Source: JAKBCQ01 sp021807585 (GTDB lineage: Bacteria; Planctomycetota; Planctomycetia; Isosphaerales; Isosphaeraceae). From it: 16,148 nt of DNA. Within the stretch, counting starts at the first letter, position 1; every line of letters begins with the position of its first letter. The translations under genes were made by a program, and so were the position numbers. The stretch covers positions 1 to 16,148 of the forward strand of contig DAHWFG010000155.1 in assembly GCA_027325115.1 (NCBI GenBank), given 5' to 3'. A model generated the notes under the pieces. That model was not told the origin of the DNA. It was given only the letters and a program-made list of their open reading frames with translations, and made no database searches. Shown piece by piece: positions 1-7,047 of this stretch.

Positions 1-364
1 TCTCGGCCTCGACGAGCGCGGAAACCGACGCGGCGTCGCGACCGCGCTGCGCCTCGATCAATCCTTTGATCAACCAGGCGATCCCGTCGTTAGGATCGTT
101 TTTGATGCGAACATCATACGATTTGAGGAATACGTCGATCGATCCGCGTTCGACGTGATAACCGTAGACGCGGTCGAGCGCCGTGCCGCGGCGGGGGCTT
201 TTTTCGAGCAGCGAAACGAAGCGTTCGACCGCCTTGCGTTCGCGTTCCTCGTCGCGCTCCGCGGCGAGATCGGCTTGCGCGAAAGCTCTCGGAGCGTGAG
301 GCGGGATCGCCGCCGTGAAGAAACCGACGAAAAGCATTACGATGAAATGCGAGGATCGGAACAT
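1..364 (-). CDS. Exported TPR-like protein, N-terminal part (runs off the left edge)
   Basis: The reading frame is open from an ATG at 364 to the window edge, giving about 121 residues. The start MFRSSHFIVMLFVGFF continues into a hydrophobic stretch and an AFA-Q type cleavage site near residue 29, so a Sec signal peptide is likely. The mature part is charged and helical. The segment around residues 94-121 (GIAWLIKGLIEAQRGRDAA and on) has the W-x-x-x-G-x-x-x-A-x-x-G-R spacing of a tetratricopeptide repeat, which suggests a periplasmic scaffold. A GAGG lies about 9 bases before the ATG; an in-frame ATG at residue 10 is less likely because it would cut the signal peptide. The gene diverges from the plus-strand gene at 715. 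The C-terminal domains are outside the window, so the function is unknown. Confidence 0.7.
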   Translation of the reverse strand, partial: MFRSSHFIVMLFVGFFTAAIPPHAPRAFAQADLAAERDEERERKAVERFVSLLEKSPRRGTALDRVYGYHVERGSIDVFLKSYDVRIKNDPNDGIAWLIKGLIEAQRGRDAASVSALVEAE

Positions 365-414
365 CGGATGTCGCCTCATCAGAACGGTCGACGCACGTCC
401 CTTTCGATCGATTG

Positions 415-443
415 AAGATACATCGTGGTTTCTCCCGCGGCAA
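415..443 (-). promoter_or_regulatory. Candidate sigma70 promoter for the exported TPR-like gene
   Basis: On the minus strand TTGCCG (438-443) and TATCTT (415-420) are separated by 17 bases, each matching the consensus at four of six positions. Transcription would start about 45 bases before the ATG at 364. The 350-base divergent gap 365-714 otherwise holds only the leader structure of the plus-strand gene and an AT-rich stretch near 505-530. Confidence 0.3.
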
Positions 444-672
444 CGGGTTTCGATGAATTCCTCCGGCGTACGGAAGTCGAATACAATCAGACTCACAAGC
501 ATATAAAAAAAATTGAGAATCATGATGCGAATCGCGGTTTGATCCGATTTGAGGTGAAATCGCTTGCGAAAGGAGGGGAATCCGTCGACAATCGTCACGA
601 TCGGGGACGATTTCGGTCGTTCGAGATTGTGCGAGCGGCTGTGAATAATGCGTCGCTCGCGACGAATGACCT

Positions 673-703
673 GGGAATCGACGAACCATTCCCCCCTTTT
701 TTG
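673..703 (+). promoter_or_regulatory. Terminator-like hairpin in the leader of the DUF6263-like gene
   Basis: GGGAAT (673-678) and ATTCCC (688-693) can form a 6-bp stem with a 9-base loop, followed by CCC and six T residues (697-702). The T run ends only 12 bases before the ATG at 715. The following GGGAG is the probable ribosome binding site and could instead pair with the C run at 691-696. The layout resembles an attenuator or a structure that masks the ribosome binding site. This is based on sequence only. Confidence 0.35.
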
Positions 704-714
704 GGAGTAACTCG

Positions 715-1686
715 ATGAATCGGCGGATTTTCGGCACGGTGGTGGCGGCTGTTTTCGTGGCGCCTTCGTTCTGTTGGGCGCAGGTTGAGCTGAAATTCAA
801 GCATGTCGAGGGGCGCGAACGCGAGCTTCGGCAGGTTGTGAAGACCGATCAGATCTTGACGATCAATGGCATGGACCTGACGACGAAGGTCGAGCAGGTC
901 GTGACGATGACGGTGGGGACCGGCAAGCGAGAAGCCGACGGCAAACTTCCCGTTCGGGTGACTTTCAACGCGATTCAGCAAGACATGGATCTCCCCGGCG
1001 GGCTCAAGTTCACGTTCGATTCCAAGCATCCCGAAGACGCGAAAGTTTCGAATCCCGCGCTTGATATCATCAAAGATATCGATAAGGCGATCGTCGGCGG
1101 GGGGTATACGATTCTGCTCGATAAGGACGATCGCGTGACGTCGATCGAGGGCGCCGAGGCGGTCGTTTCCAAGGCGGGCGAGATCAACCCCAAGGCCGCC
1201 GAGGCGATCAAAAAGCAATTCGACCCCGCGACGCTCAAGCGAGGGACCGAGCAGGAATACGCGGTCGTCGAGCGCGGTCTCGTTCGACCCGGCGACACGT
1301 GGGAACGGACCGAGGTCGAAGAGATCGGCCAGGGACAAACGATCACCTACAAACGAAAATATGAGTATCTCGGTACGGTTAAGAGGAACGACAAAGAATA
1401 CGATCGCATCGGCGTGAAGGCGCTGGACGCGTCTTATGCGATGGACCCCGCTTCCGACAATCCGGTGAAGGTTGCGAACGGCGATCTCAAGGTCGAATCG
1501 ACCGAGGGGGAGGTTTTATTCGATCGAGCGGGAGGGTACGTGTATGAAACGCGAGCGAAGGATCGGCTCAAAGGGAAGTTGGCTCTCACGATCAACGGCA
1601 TGGAGTTTCCCGCGGATCTCGACCTGACTTTCGATCAATCGACGTCGCTCGCGGGAGAGCCCAAACGGGTCGACGAGAAGAAGTGA
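715..1686 (+). CDS. Secreted DUF6263-like protein
   Basis: This 323-residue protein starts with a clear Sec signal peptide (MNRRIFGTVVAAVFVAPSFC, then WA-Q, cleavage near residue 22). The rest is polar and beta-rich, without membrane segments or recognisable catalytic motifs. It resembles the DUF6263 group of exported proteins common in planctomycetes and Bacteroidota, which have no assigned function. A TINGM motif occurs twice, near residues 49-53 and 292-296, each followed by an alternating strand-like stretch, suggesting two related beta elements. The ATG has GGGAG seven bases upstream. The gene stands alone: it diverges from the gene at 364 and converges on mtnA, with a possible shared terminator between them. 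The family assignment is from memory of the pattern; that it is a real exported protein is more certain. Confidence 0.75.
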   Translation: MNRRIFGTVVAAVFVAPSFCWAQVELKFKHVEGRERELRQVVKTDQILTINGMDLTTKVEQVVTMTVGTGKREADGKLPVRVTFNAIQQDMDLPGGLKFTFDSKHPEDAKVSNPALDIIKDIDKAIVGGGYTILLDKDDRVTSIEGAEAVVSKAGEINPKAAEAIKKQFDPATLKRGTEQEYAVVERGLVRPGDTWERTEVEEIGQGQTITYKRKYEYLGTVKRNDKEYDRIGVKALDASYAMDPASDNPVKVANGDLKVESTEGEVLFDRAGGYVYETRAKDRLKGKLALTINGMEFPADLDLTFDQSTSLAGEPKRVDEKK

Positions 1687-1702
1687 ACGATCAAGCGATC
1701 GA

Positions 1703-1734
1703 TCATTCTTCCGCGTCAAAATAGAGAAGAATGA
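1703..1734. terminator. Hairpin between convergent genes, possible bidirectional terminator
   Basis: TCATTCTTC (1703-1711) and GAAGAATGA (1726-1734) form a perfect 9-bp stem with a 14-base loop. It lies in the 60-base gap between the stop of the DUF6263-like gene and the stop of mtnA. There is no good T run on either side, so termination would be weak or factor-assisted. Confidence 0.4.
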
Positions 1735-1746
1735 ATGTTCAATCGC

Positions 1747-2847
1747 TCAAGTGCTTTTAAGCATGGATCGAATGTTTTGTTCGTTCACGGGTTGAACGAT
1801 CCCCCGCTCGGTGACGATCGCCGCGATGAGCCGGGCGGGGGTTACGTCGAACGCGGGGTTGTACGCGTGGACGCCTTCGGGGGCGGTTTTTTTGCCGAAA
1901 CCTTCGGTGATTTCTTTGGGATCGCGTTCCTCGATCGGGATCGCCCCGCCGTCGGGGATCGAGAGATCGAACGTGCTCGAAGGCGCTGCGACATAAAACG
2001 GAATGCCGTGAGCGTGCGCCAAAACCGCCACTCCGTAGGTGCCGATTTTATTGGCGGTATCGCCGTTCGAGGCGATCCGATCGGCGCCGACGATCACGAG
2101 GTTGATCTTATGTTCTTTCATGACGACCGCGGCCATGCTGTCGCAAATGAGGGTGACGGGAACGCCTCGATTGCGCAGCTCCCACGCGGTGAGTCGCGCT
2201 CCTTGAAGGAGGGGACGCGTTTCGTCGGCGTAAACGTGGATCCCTTTTCCTTGCTCGTGCGCCGTGAAAAGAACCGCGAGCGCCGTGCCGTAATCCGCGG
2301 TCGCCAGGCCCCCCGCGTTGCAGTGCGTGAGGATCCCCTGCCCTTGGGAGACGAGCGCCGCGCCGTGACGCCCGATCGCGCGACACATCGCGCGGTCCTC
2401 GGCCTCGATCGACCGCGCCTCGTCGAGCAAGCTTTGAAAGAAAGCTTGAACGCTTACATCATCAGGAATGGATTGCGCGATACGATCGATGCGATCGAGC
2501 GCCCAGAACAGGTTGACCGCGGTCGGTCGGCTGGTGCGAAGTCGCGCCGAAGCCTTGAGAACGCCGGTACGCGACGCGGAGAGATCCCCCTGGATCAATC
2601 CCTCGCGGGCGCCCAAAAGCGCTCCGTAAGCCGCGGCGACGCCGATCGCGGGAGCTCCGCGCACCCTCAGTGCGCGGATCGCCTCCCACACGGTTTCTAC
2701 CTCGCCGCAAGCGATCGTAACGAATTCGCCGGGGAGTTTTGTCTGATCGATCAAGACGACGCGGCCCGAGCGAGCGTCTCCCTCCCACGCGACGGTCGCG
2801 AACGACGACGGATCGCCGATCCCTGACACGCGTCGATCGTCGGTCAC
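1747..2847 (-). CDS. mtnA: S-methyl-5-thioribose-1-phosphate isomerase
   Basis: This cytoplasmic enzyme converts 5-methylthioribose-1-phosphate to 5-methylthioribulose-1-phosphate in the methionine salvage pathway. The 366-residue protein belongs to the eIF2B-alpha/MtnA superfamily. RGAPAIG lies at 63-69, LTHCNAGGLAT holds the expected catalytic Cys at 176, and GADRIASNGDTANKIGTYG holds the expected catalytic Asp at 256. The start chosen is GTG at 2847: it overlaps the stop of the upstream small gene in a GTGA and has GAGG 7 bases upstream. The longer frame to 2913 would add 22 mostly Arg/Gly residues from the other gene's coding sequence and is rejected. It is the third gene of an ald - His-rich protein - mtnA operon, likely translationally coupled. 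No other methionine-salvage gene is nearby. Confidence 0.95.
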   Translation of the reverse strand: MTDDRRVSGIGDPSSFATVAWEGDARSGRVVLIDQTKLPGEFVTIACGEVETVWEAIRALRVRGAPAIGVAAAYGALLGAREGLIQGDLSASRTGVLKASARLRTSRPTAVNLFWALDRIDRIAQSIPDDVSVQAFFQSLLDEARSIEAEDRAMCRAIGRHGAALVSQGQGILTHCNAGGLATADYGTALAVLFTAHEQGKGIHVYADETRPLLQGARLTAWELRNRGVPVTLICDSMAAVVMKEHKINLVIVGADRIASNGDTANKIGTYGVAVLAHAHGIPFYVAAPSSTFDLSIPDGGAIPIEERDPKEITEGFGKKTAPEGVHAYNPAFDVTPARLIAAIVTERGIVQPVNEQNIRSMLKST

Positions 2848-3158
2848 TCGATTTCCTCGAATTCTTCGTCGGCGTCGTCCTCTTCGTCGCCCGACTCTTC
2901 GGGATCGACCCACGTGTAGAACTCGGCGTAGATCTCCCAGATCGTTTTGAGCGAGCCGCGGACGTCGGCGGGCTTGAGCGGAGGATGATCTTTGCCGAGG
3001 CCGGCGACCTTGACGGCGATATCGAGAAGCTCGAGATTCTGCCGCCGCATCTCCAGGAAAATCTGGCTTTGCGTCGTCAATTCCATCGCGAGATCATGTT
3101 CATGATCGTGTTCGTCGTCGTGATCGTGACCGTTTTCGTGATCGTGTTCGTTCATCAT
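2844..3158 (-). CDS. Small His/Asp-rich acidic protein between ald and mtnA
   Basis: This protein of 104 residues starts MMNEHDHENGHDHDDEHDHE: seven His alternate with Asp/Glu within residues 5-21, a likely metal-binding (Ni, Zn or Co) tail. The middle, residues 23-85, looks folded and helical (MELTTQSQIFLEMRRQNLEL and onward, with a Trp/Tyr patch IWEIYAEFYTWV). The last 15 or so residues are almost all Glu/Asp. No family was recognised. The start at 3158 is supported by AGGAG seven bases upstream; ATG at 3155 is an alternative, and the longer frame to 3206 runs into the end of ald. It sits 22 bases after ald and overlaps mtnA by four bases, so all three are probably co-transcribed. A metal-handling or chaperone role is inference only. 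Confidence 0.75.
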   Translation of the reverse strand: MMNEHDHENGHDHDDEHDHEHDLAMELTTQSQIFLEMRRQNLELLDIAVKVAGLGKDHPPLKPADVRGSLKTIWEIYAEFYTWVDPEESGDEEDDADEEFEEIE

Positions 3159-3180
3159 AATTCGTCTCCTGCAAAAAAAA

Positions 3181-4293
3181 TTAGACCGCGGCTTGCCATG
3201 GAACATAAGGAAGACCGAAGGTTTCGGCGACGGCGCGATTGACGACGCGCCCGGCGTGGATGTTGATTCCCTCGGCGATTCCAGGTGAGTGTTGAGCGGC
3301 GTCGCGCCAGCCGTCGCGGGCGAATTGCACGATATAAGGGAGCGTGACGTTGCACAGCGCGTATGTGCTCGTCCTGCCGACCGCTCCAGGCATGTTCGTC
3401 ACGCAATAGTGGAGAACGCCGTCGACGAGATAAGTCGGATGCCGATGCGTCGTCGGCCTGCTCGTTTCGACACATCCCCCTTGATCGATCGATACGTCGA
3501 CGATCACCGATCCCGGCTTCATCCGGGTGAGATCGTCGCGACGCACGAGCCGGGGCGCCCGGGCGCCCGCGATCAATATCGCGCCGATCACCAGATCGGC
3601 ACGCTCGATCGATTCCAAAATCGTATGCCTATCTGAATATAAGGTATTGACGTTGGGAGGCATGATGTCGTCAAGGTAACGAAGCCTGTCGAGGTTGACG
3701 TCGAGGATTCGCACCGAGGCGCCGAGTCCCGCGGCGATCTTGGCGGCGTTCGATCCGACGATCCCGCCCCCCAACACCGCGACCTCGGCGGGGGCGACCC
3801 CCGGAACTCCCGCGAGCAGAATTCCCCGCCCCTCCTGCGGACGTTCGAGGTATTTCGCCCCCTCTTGGATGCTCATCCGTCCCGCGACTTCGCTCATCGG
3901 TGTGAGCAGAGGAAGGTTCCCGCGGGAGTCGCGGATCGTCTCATAAGCGATCGCCGTCGCCCCCGACGCCAGGATCGCACGCGTCAACGCCTCCTCCGCG
4001 GCAAAATGAAAATACGTGAAAACCGTTTGACCCGATCGGATCAACGGCGTTTCGCTCGATTGCGGTTCCTTCACCTTCACGATCAAATCGGCGCGCGCCC
4101 AGATCGACCCCGCGTCGTCGACGATTTTCGCGCCCGCGGCCTCGTACTGCGCGTCGACGATCCCGCTCCCCTGCCCCGCTCCCGCCTGAACGAGCACGGT
4201 GTGGCCGTCTTGCGAAAGCATCTCGGCGCCCACGGGCAAAAGCGCCACGCGGTATTCATCCGACTTGATTTCCCTGGGAACTCCCACGATCAT
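3181..4293 (-). CDS. ald: Alanine dehydrogenase
   Basis: The enzyme reversibly deaminates L-alanine to pyruvate and ammonia with NAD. The 370-residue length is normal for the family. The N-terminus MIVGVPREIKSDEYRVAL carries Arg15; Lys75 (VKVKEP) and His96 (FHFA) match the substrate-binding and catalytic residues of known alanine dehydrogenases. The NAD-binding loop is VAVLGGGIVGSNAAKIAAGL at about 171-190, with Asp198 at the end of the next strand. Asp270 lies in VDVSIDQGG. GAVGRTSTYALCN is the usual C-terminal signature. GGGAG is found about 12 bases before the ATG, a rather long spacing. It is the first gene of an operon with the His-rich protein and mtnA, and a promoter candidate with a palindrome in its spacer lies at 4416-4444. 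Confidence 0.96.
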   Translation of the reverse strand: MIVGVPREIKSDEYRVALLPVGAEMLSQDGHTVLVQAGAGQGSGIVDAQYEAAGAKIVDDAGSIWARADLIVKVKEPQSSETPLIRSGQTVFTYFHFAAEEALTRAILASGATAIAYETIRDSRGNLPLLTPMSEVAGRMSIQEGAKYLERPQEGRGILLAGVPGVAPAEVAVLGGGIVGSNAAKIAAGLGASVRILDVNLDRLRYLDDIMPPNVNTLYSDRHTILESIERADLVIGAILIAGARAPRLVRRDDLTRMKPGSVIVDVSIDQGGCVETSRPTTHRHPTYLVDGVLHYCVTNMPGAVGRTSTYALCNVTLPYIVQFARDGWRDAAQHSPGIAEGINIHAGRVVNRAVAETFGLPYVPWQAAV

Positions 4294-4415
4294 CGGCTCG
4301 CGATCTCCCTGGGGAATCTCGTCCCCGCGAGAATGGGGCGGAATGCAACCGGCGACACCACCAAAAGACGACCGCGAGCGAATACGAAACGATCCGTGTC
4401 GCCGCCCGCTAATTC

Positions 4416-4444
4416 AATATATGTCGTCATGACAATAAAAACAA
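4416..4444 (-). promoter_or_regulatory. Candidate promoter of the ald operon with palindromic spacer
   Basis: On the minus strand TTGTTT (4439-4444) and TATATT (4416-4421) are 17 bases apart; the -10 matches five of six, the -35 three of six. The spacer contains the palindrome GTCATGAC (4426-4433), a possible operator. The leader to the ald ATG would be about 115 bases. The remaining gap 4445-4520 shows nothing notable. Confidence 0.4.
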
Positions 4445-4520
4445 GCGAAGAGACGATCGGACGCCTTCGAGACCGATTGTCGGCGGATCGCCGAGCGGTT
4501 CGCGGTCGAACGCTCGATCG

Positions 4521-4922
4521 TCAGCTCAAAACCTTGGCGCGTTTGAGCTTCGTTTTGCGCCAGTCGTCGAGCAAGGTTTTGAGCTCGTCGTACGTCACGC
4601 CGCCGTGCTCGTCGCCCGAATTCCACCGCTCCATCACTTGCTTAAGTCGTTCGCGGAGCGGCCCTTTGGGAAGGAATTTGCCGTGGAATTTCTTCAGCAC
4701 CTTAAGCCTGGGATCGACCGGGGGCCTCGGTTCGGCGACGGCCTTGGGCTTCGGCGCCTCAACCTCGGCGACCGCGGCGTCGGCCTTCTTCTCGGCCTTC
4801 TTCTCCGCCTTTTTCTCGGGCTTCTTCGCCGTCTGTTGTTGTTGACCCGGCTTCTTCTCGGGCTTCTTATCGGCTTTCTTTTCCGACTTCTTGTCCGACT
4901 GCTTTTCGTTCTTGGAGGCCAT
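4521..4922 (-). CDS. Small basic protein with Lys-rich tail and conserved-looking C-terminal domain
   Basis: The 133-residue protein has two parts. Residues 4-48 are low complexity: repeated (D/E/P)KK units such as KKAEKKAEKK, with a QQQQ run at 27-30, like the tails of bacterial histone H1-like proteins. After a Pro/Ala/Val linker (49-71), residues 72-126 look like a compact helical domain (LKVLKKFHGKFLPKGPLRER, then LKQVMERWNSGDEHGGVTYD). No known family was recognised. No signal peptide is present, so it is probably cytoplasmic; nucleic-acid binding through the basic tail is inference. The ATG is preceded by GGGGAAG, a weak ribosome binding site. A promoter candidate lies 60 bases upstream. 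The gene is monocistronic between ald and the GH20-like gene. The repeat tail makes length polymorphism likely. Confidence 0.75.
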   Translation of the reverse strand: MASKNEKQSDKKSEKKADKKPEKKPGQQQQTAKKPEKKAEKKAEKKADAAVAEVEAPKPKAVAEPRPPVDPRLKVLKKFHGKFLPKGPLRERLKQVMERWNSGDEHGGVTYDELKTLLDDWRKTKLKRAKVLS

Positions 4923-4982
4923 CGATCTTCCCCATCTGTGTTTTGAACGCGCGGCGAACGCTCCTCGCGGCGCAAGGGACGA

Positions 4983-5012
4983 ATGATAGCCGAAACACCC
5001 AGGCTAAGGCAA
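4983..5012 (-). promoter_or_regulatory. Candidate sigma70 promoter of the Lys-rich protein gene
   Basis: On the minus strand TTGCCT (5007-5012) and TATCAT (4983-4988) are 18 bases apart. The -10 matches five of six and the -35 four of six consensus positions. The transcript would begin about 50 bases before the ATG at 4922. Confidence 0.45.
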
Positions 5013-5115
5013 GCGTCTCGAACGATTTCGAATCGAAAAATCGAAACCTAGAGAAGCATGCCGGCCAAACGGAATTCATTCCGATCGGAGACGCGTGCGA
5101 TTGAATCCATCAAAC

Positions 5116-5129
5116 CGCCGTGCGCGGCG
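5116..5129 (-). terminator. Short GC hairpin after the GH20-like gene
   Basis: CGCCG and CGGCG form a 5-bp stem with a 4-base loop a few bases after the stop codon at 5133. On the minus strand it is followed by GTTTG rather than a true T run, so it is at best a weak terminator. Confidence 0.25.
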
Positions 5130-5132
5130 ATT

Positions 5133-6842
5133 TCATCTCGCCCCGCTCAGCGCTTTCCCATATTCCTCGAGCCGATCGTATTTGTTCTCCCATGTCGTGT
5201 ACATGAATCCATAAACCTTGGAAACGTTCCGCGCCGCGGCGTCCCACGTTTGGAAGCTCGTCATGTCGCCGTCGTAATAGCCCGCGAGGATTGGTTTATG
5301 ACCCCGCGCGGCGAAAAACTTGAGGCTCTCCGCGGCTTTGCCCGAGTTCCAATCGGCGATGATCACCTCCGCGGGCAATCCCTCCCACGACCCTTTGAGC
5401 GATCCGTTCACCAAATAATAATGATCAACCGCGTTGTGATGGGGATCGAACATGTCCGACCAGACGACGATCTTCGCGTCGCGATCGATCTCTTTGAGAA
5501 TCGCGACGCACCGTTTCACATTATCCGCGAGCAACTCCCCCGCGGTCAGCCGACGATCGACGCACGCGCGGCATCGGTTCGCCGTGCGAAGCTCGTCGTG
5601 CGACATGAAATAAGTTTTTGGATCAAGAAGTTTATGAATGCGAATCGCTTGATCCTTCAGCAAATCATAAACCTTGGGTTCGCTTAAACAGCAAGCGACC
5701 TGGTTTCCATGGATCAAGATCGGATGATACCAACTTACAAGCAAACGCTCGCCCGTTTTGATCCGCGAGTTCGGCGTAAGCTCGATCGGGGCGCCGTCGT
5801 GATCAAAATCATACTCGCCCGCGTAGGGGACGACTCCGAGCCGGGGGTCGACGACGGGTTTATAATCGCGCCCTTCCTGATATTTCACGCCCCCCCCGGC
5901 CGCCGCGACGACGAGCGGACAGCCCGCACGCCTAAGCACATTAACAAGCGATAATTCTTTGAGCTCGATATCGTCGATCCAGATCTTCCCCGATCGTCCT
6001 CCCCAAACCCCCGCGTAGATCGCGATCTCTTTTTGATCAAGGCTGTTGAAGACGACCGAAACGCGTTTCCAGTCTTGAGTCGGCTCGACGAGCTTGTCGG
6101 TGAACGTCAGCGACGGCGATCCCTCGCCTCGCCCCAGCGCGAGGAGCCGGAAGCCGTCGTTCGTTTCGAGCCGATCGGTTTTGACGCGGCACGACAGGCG
6201 ATAACACGCGTAAGGCCGCACCGATACGTTCCGCACCAGTCGACCGTTCTCGCCCCCGGGCGCGAACCCCTCCATCCGGCACGAAACCGACCCCCGAGCG
6301 AAGATTCGACGATCGGCGAAGGTTAACACTCCAGGTTTATCTTGATACGAGAATTCGTCGAATCGATCGCCCCGCGTTTTTTCGAGATCGCCGTTGGGGA
6401 TCGTCGCCGCGGGGTCGGGAACGAGAATCGCTCGGCCTCGTTCGATGCGGAAGGGAGCCGCGACGACGGGAACCCCCTCGGCGAGGTTGGGGTCGTGCGC
6501 CAAGAGCCCGGCGCTGTAGCCGATCGGGAAAACCGTGGGGATGATCTCGATCCCCCTCCGCCGCGCAAGGTCGGCGACCCGTTTGACGTTTCCGGGATAT
6601 CGATCGGTTACGCGATCGAGGACGTTGAACTTGTAATCGGCGAGCACGATTCCGTTGTAACCCGCCTTCGCGGCGCGATCGACAAGCGCGAGAACCTTTT
6701 CGACGTTCTCGTCGACCTGGAGATTCTGCGCGAGATAAACCCAGCGCCGATCGTACCGCGTCGGCTCGGCCGCGATCGCCGTCGAAAAGTTCAAACACAA
6801 ACAAATGATCGCCGATAATGCTAAAAAATTATATTTATTCAT
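5133..6842 (-). CDS. Secreted GH20-like TIM-barrel protein with inserted carbohydrate-binding-like domain
   Basis: This 569-residue protein begins with a signal peptide (MNKYNFLALSAIICLCLNFS, then TAIAA-E, cleavage near 25). Residues 30-130 look like the first strands of a glycosidase TIM barrel (RRWVYLAQNLQ, AGYNGIVLADYKF, RRGIEIIPTVFPIGY). Residues 148-295 look like a CBM4/9-type jelly roll: they open with NGDLEKT and close with GKIWIDDIELKE. The barrel appears to resume at about 300-569. The motif YFMSHDEL puts an Asp-Glu pair at 416-417, as at the active site of GH20 hexosaminidases; KIVVWSDMFDPHHN (457-470) and YTTWENKYD (548-556) would be later strands. The exact substrate is unknown. 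The start at 6842 is set by the signal peptide; the frame is open to 7160 but the extra residues look non-coding. The ribosome binding site is weak. It diverges from the GH127-like gene, with a 205-base gap between them in which no good promoter was found. Confidence 0.78.
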   Translation of the reverse strand: MNKYNFLALSAIICLCLNFSTAIAAEPTRYDRRWVYLAQNLQVDENVEKVLALVDRAAKAGYNGIVLADYKFNVLDRVTDRYPGNVKRVADLARRRGIEIIPTVFPIGYSAGLLAHDPNLAEGVPVVAAPFRIERGRAILVPDPAATIPNGDLEKTRGDRFDEFSYQDKPGVLTFADRRIFARGSVSCRMEGFAPGGENGRLVRNVSVRPYACYRLSCRVKTDRLETNDGFRLLALGRGEGSPSLTFTDKLVEPTQDWKRVSVVFNSLDQKEIAIYAGVWGGRSGKIWIDDIELKELSLVNVLRRAGCPLVVAAAGGGVKYQEGRDYKPVVDPRLGVVPYAGEYDFDHDGAPIELTPNSRIKTGERLLVSWYHPILIHGNQVACCLSEPKVYDLLKDQAIRIHKLLDPKTYFMSHDELRTANRCRACVDRRLTAGELLADNVKRCVAILKEIDRDAKIVVWSDMFDPHHNAVDHYYLVNGSLKGSWEGLPAEVIIADWNSGKAAESLKFFAARGHKPILAGYYDGDMTSFQTWDAAARNVSKVYGFMYTTWENKYDRLEEYGKALSGAR

Positions 6843-7047
6843 GATAGAGAAGGATTCTTTGCCGTTTATCGGAAGTCGGCGCGTCGCGCGATCGCGCCGT
6901 GTTTGATCATCGAAACGCGCCCCCGCGTTTAAGTAAAGCGAATAATATCGATTCGCCGGCGCCGGCTTGATGTTCGACCGGGGGTCGGTTATTTCGTGAG
7001 AGGGGTTGGAGAGGCGCGAGGACGACGATTTCGTGAGGAGATTGATC

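Noticed and set aside
595..1338. 247-residue minus-strand open frame opposite the DUF6263-like gene
   Set aside because: Antisense shadow; the plus strand has a signal peptide and ribosome binding site.
1735..2826. 363-residue plus-strand open frame opposite mtnA
   Set aside because: It is the antisense shadow of mtnA, whose catalytic motifs are intact on the minus strand.
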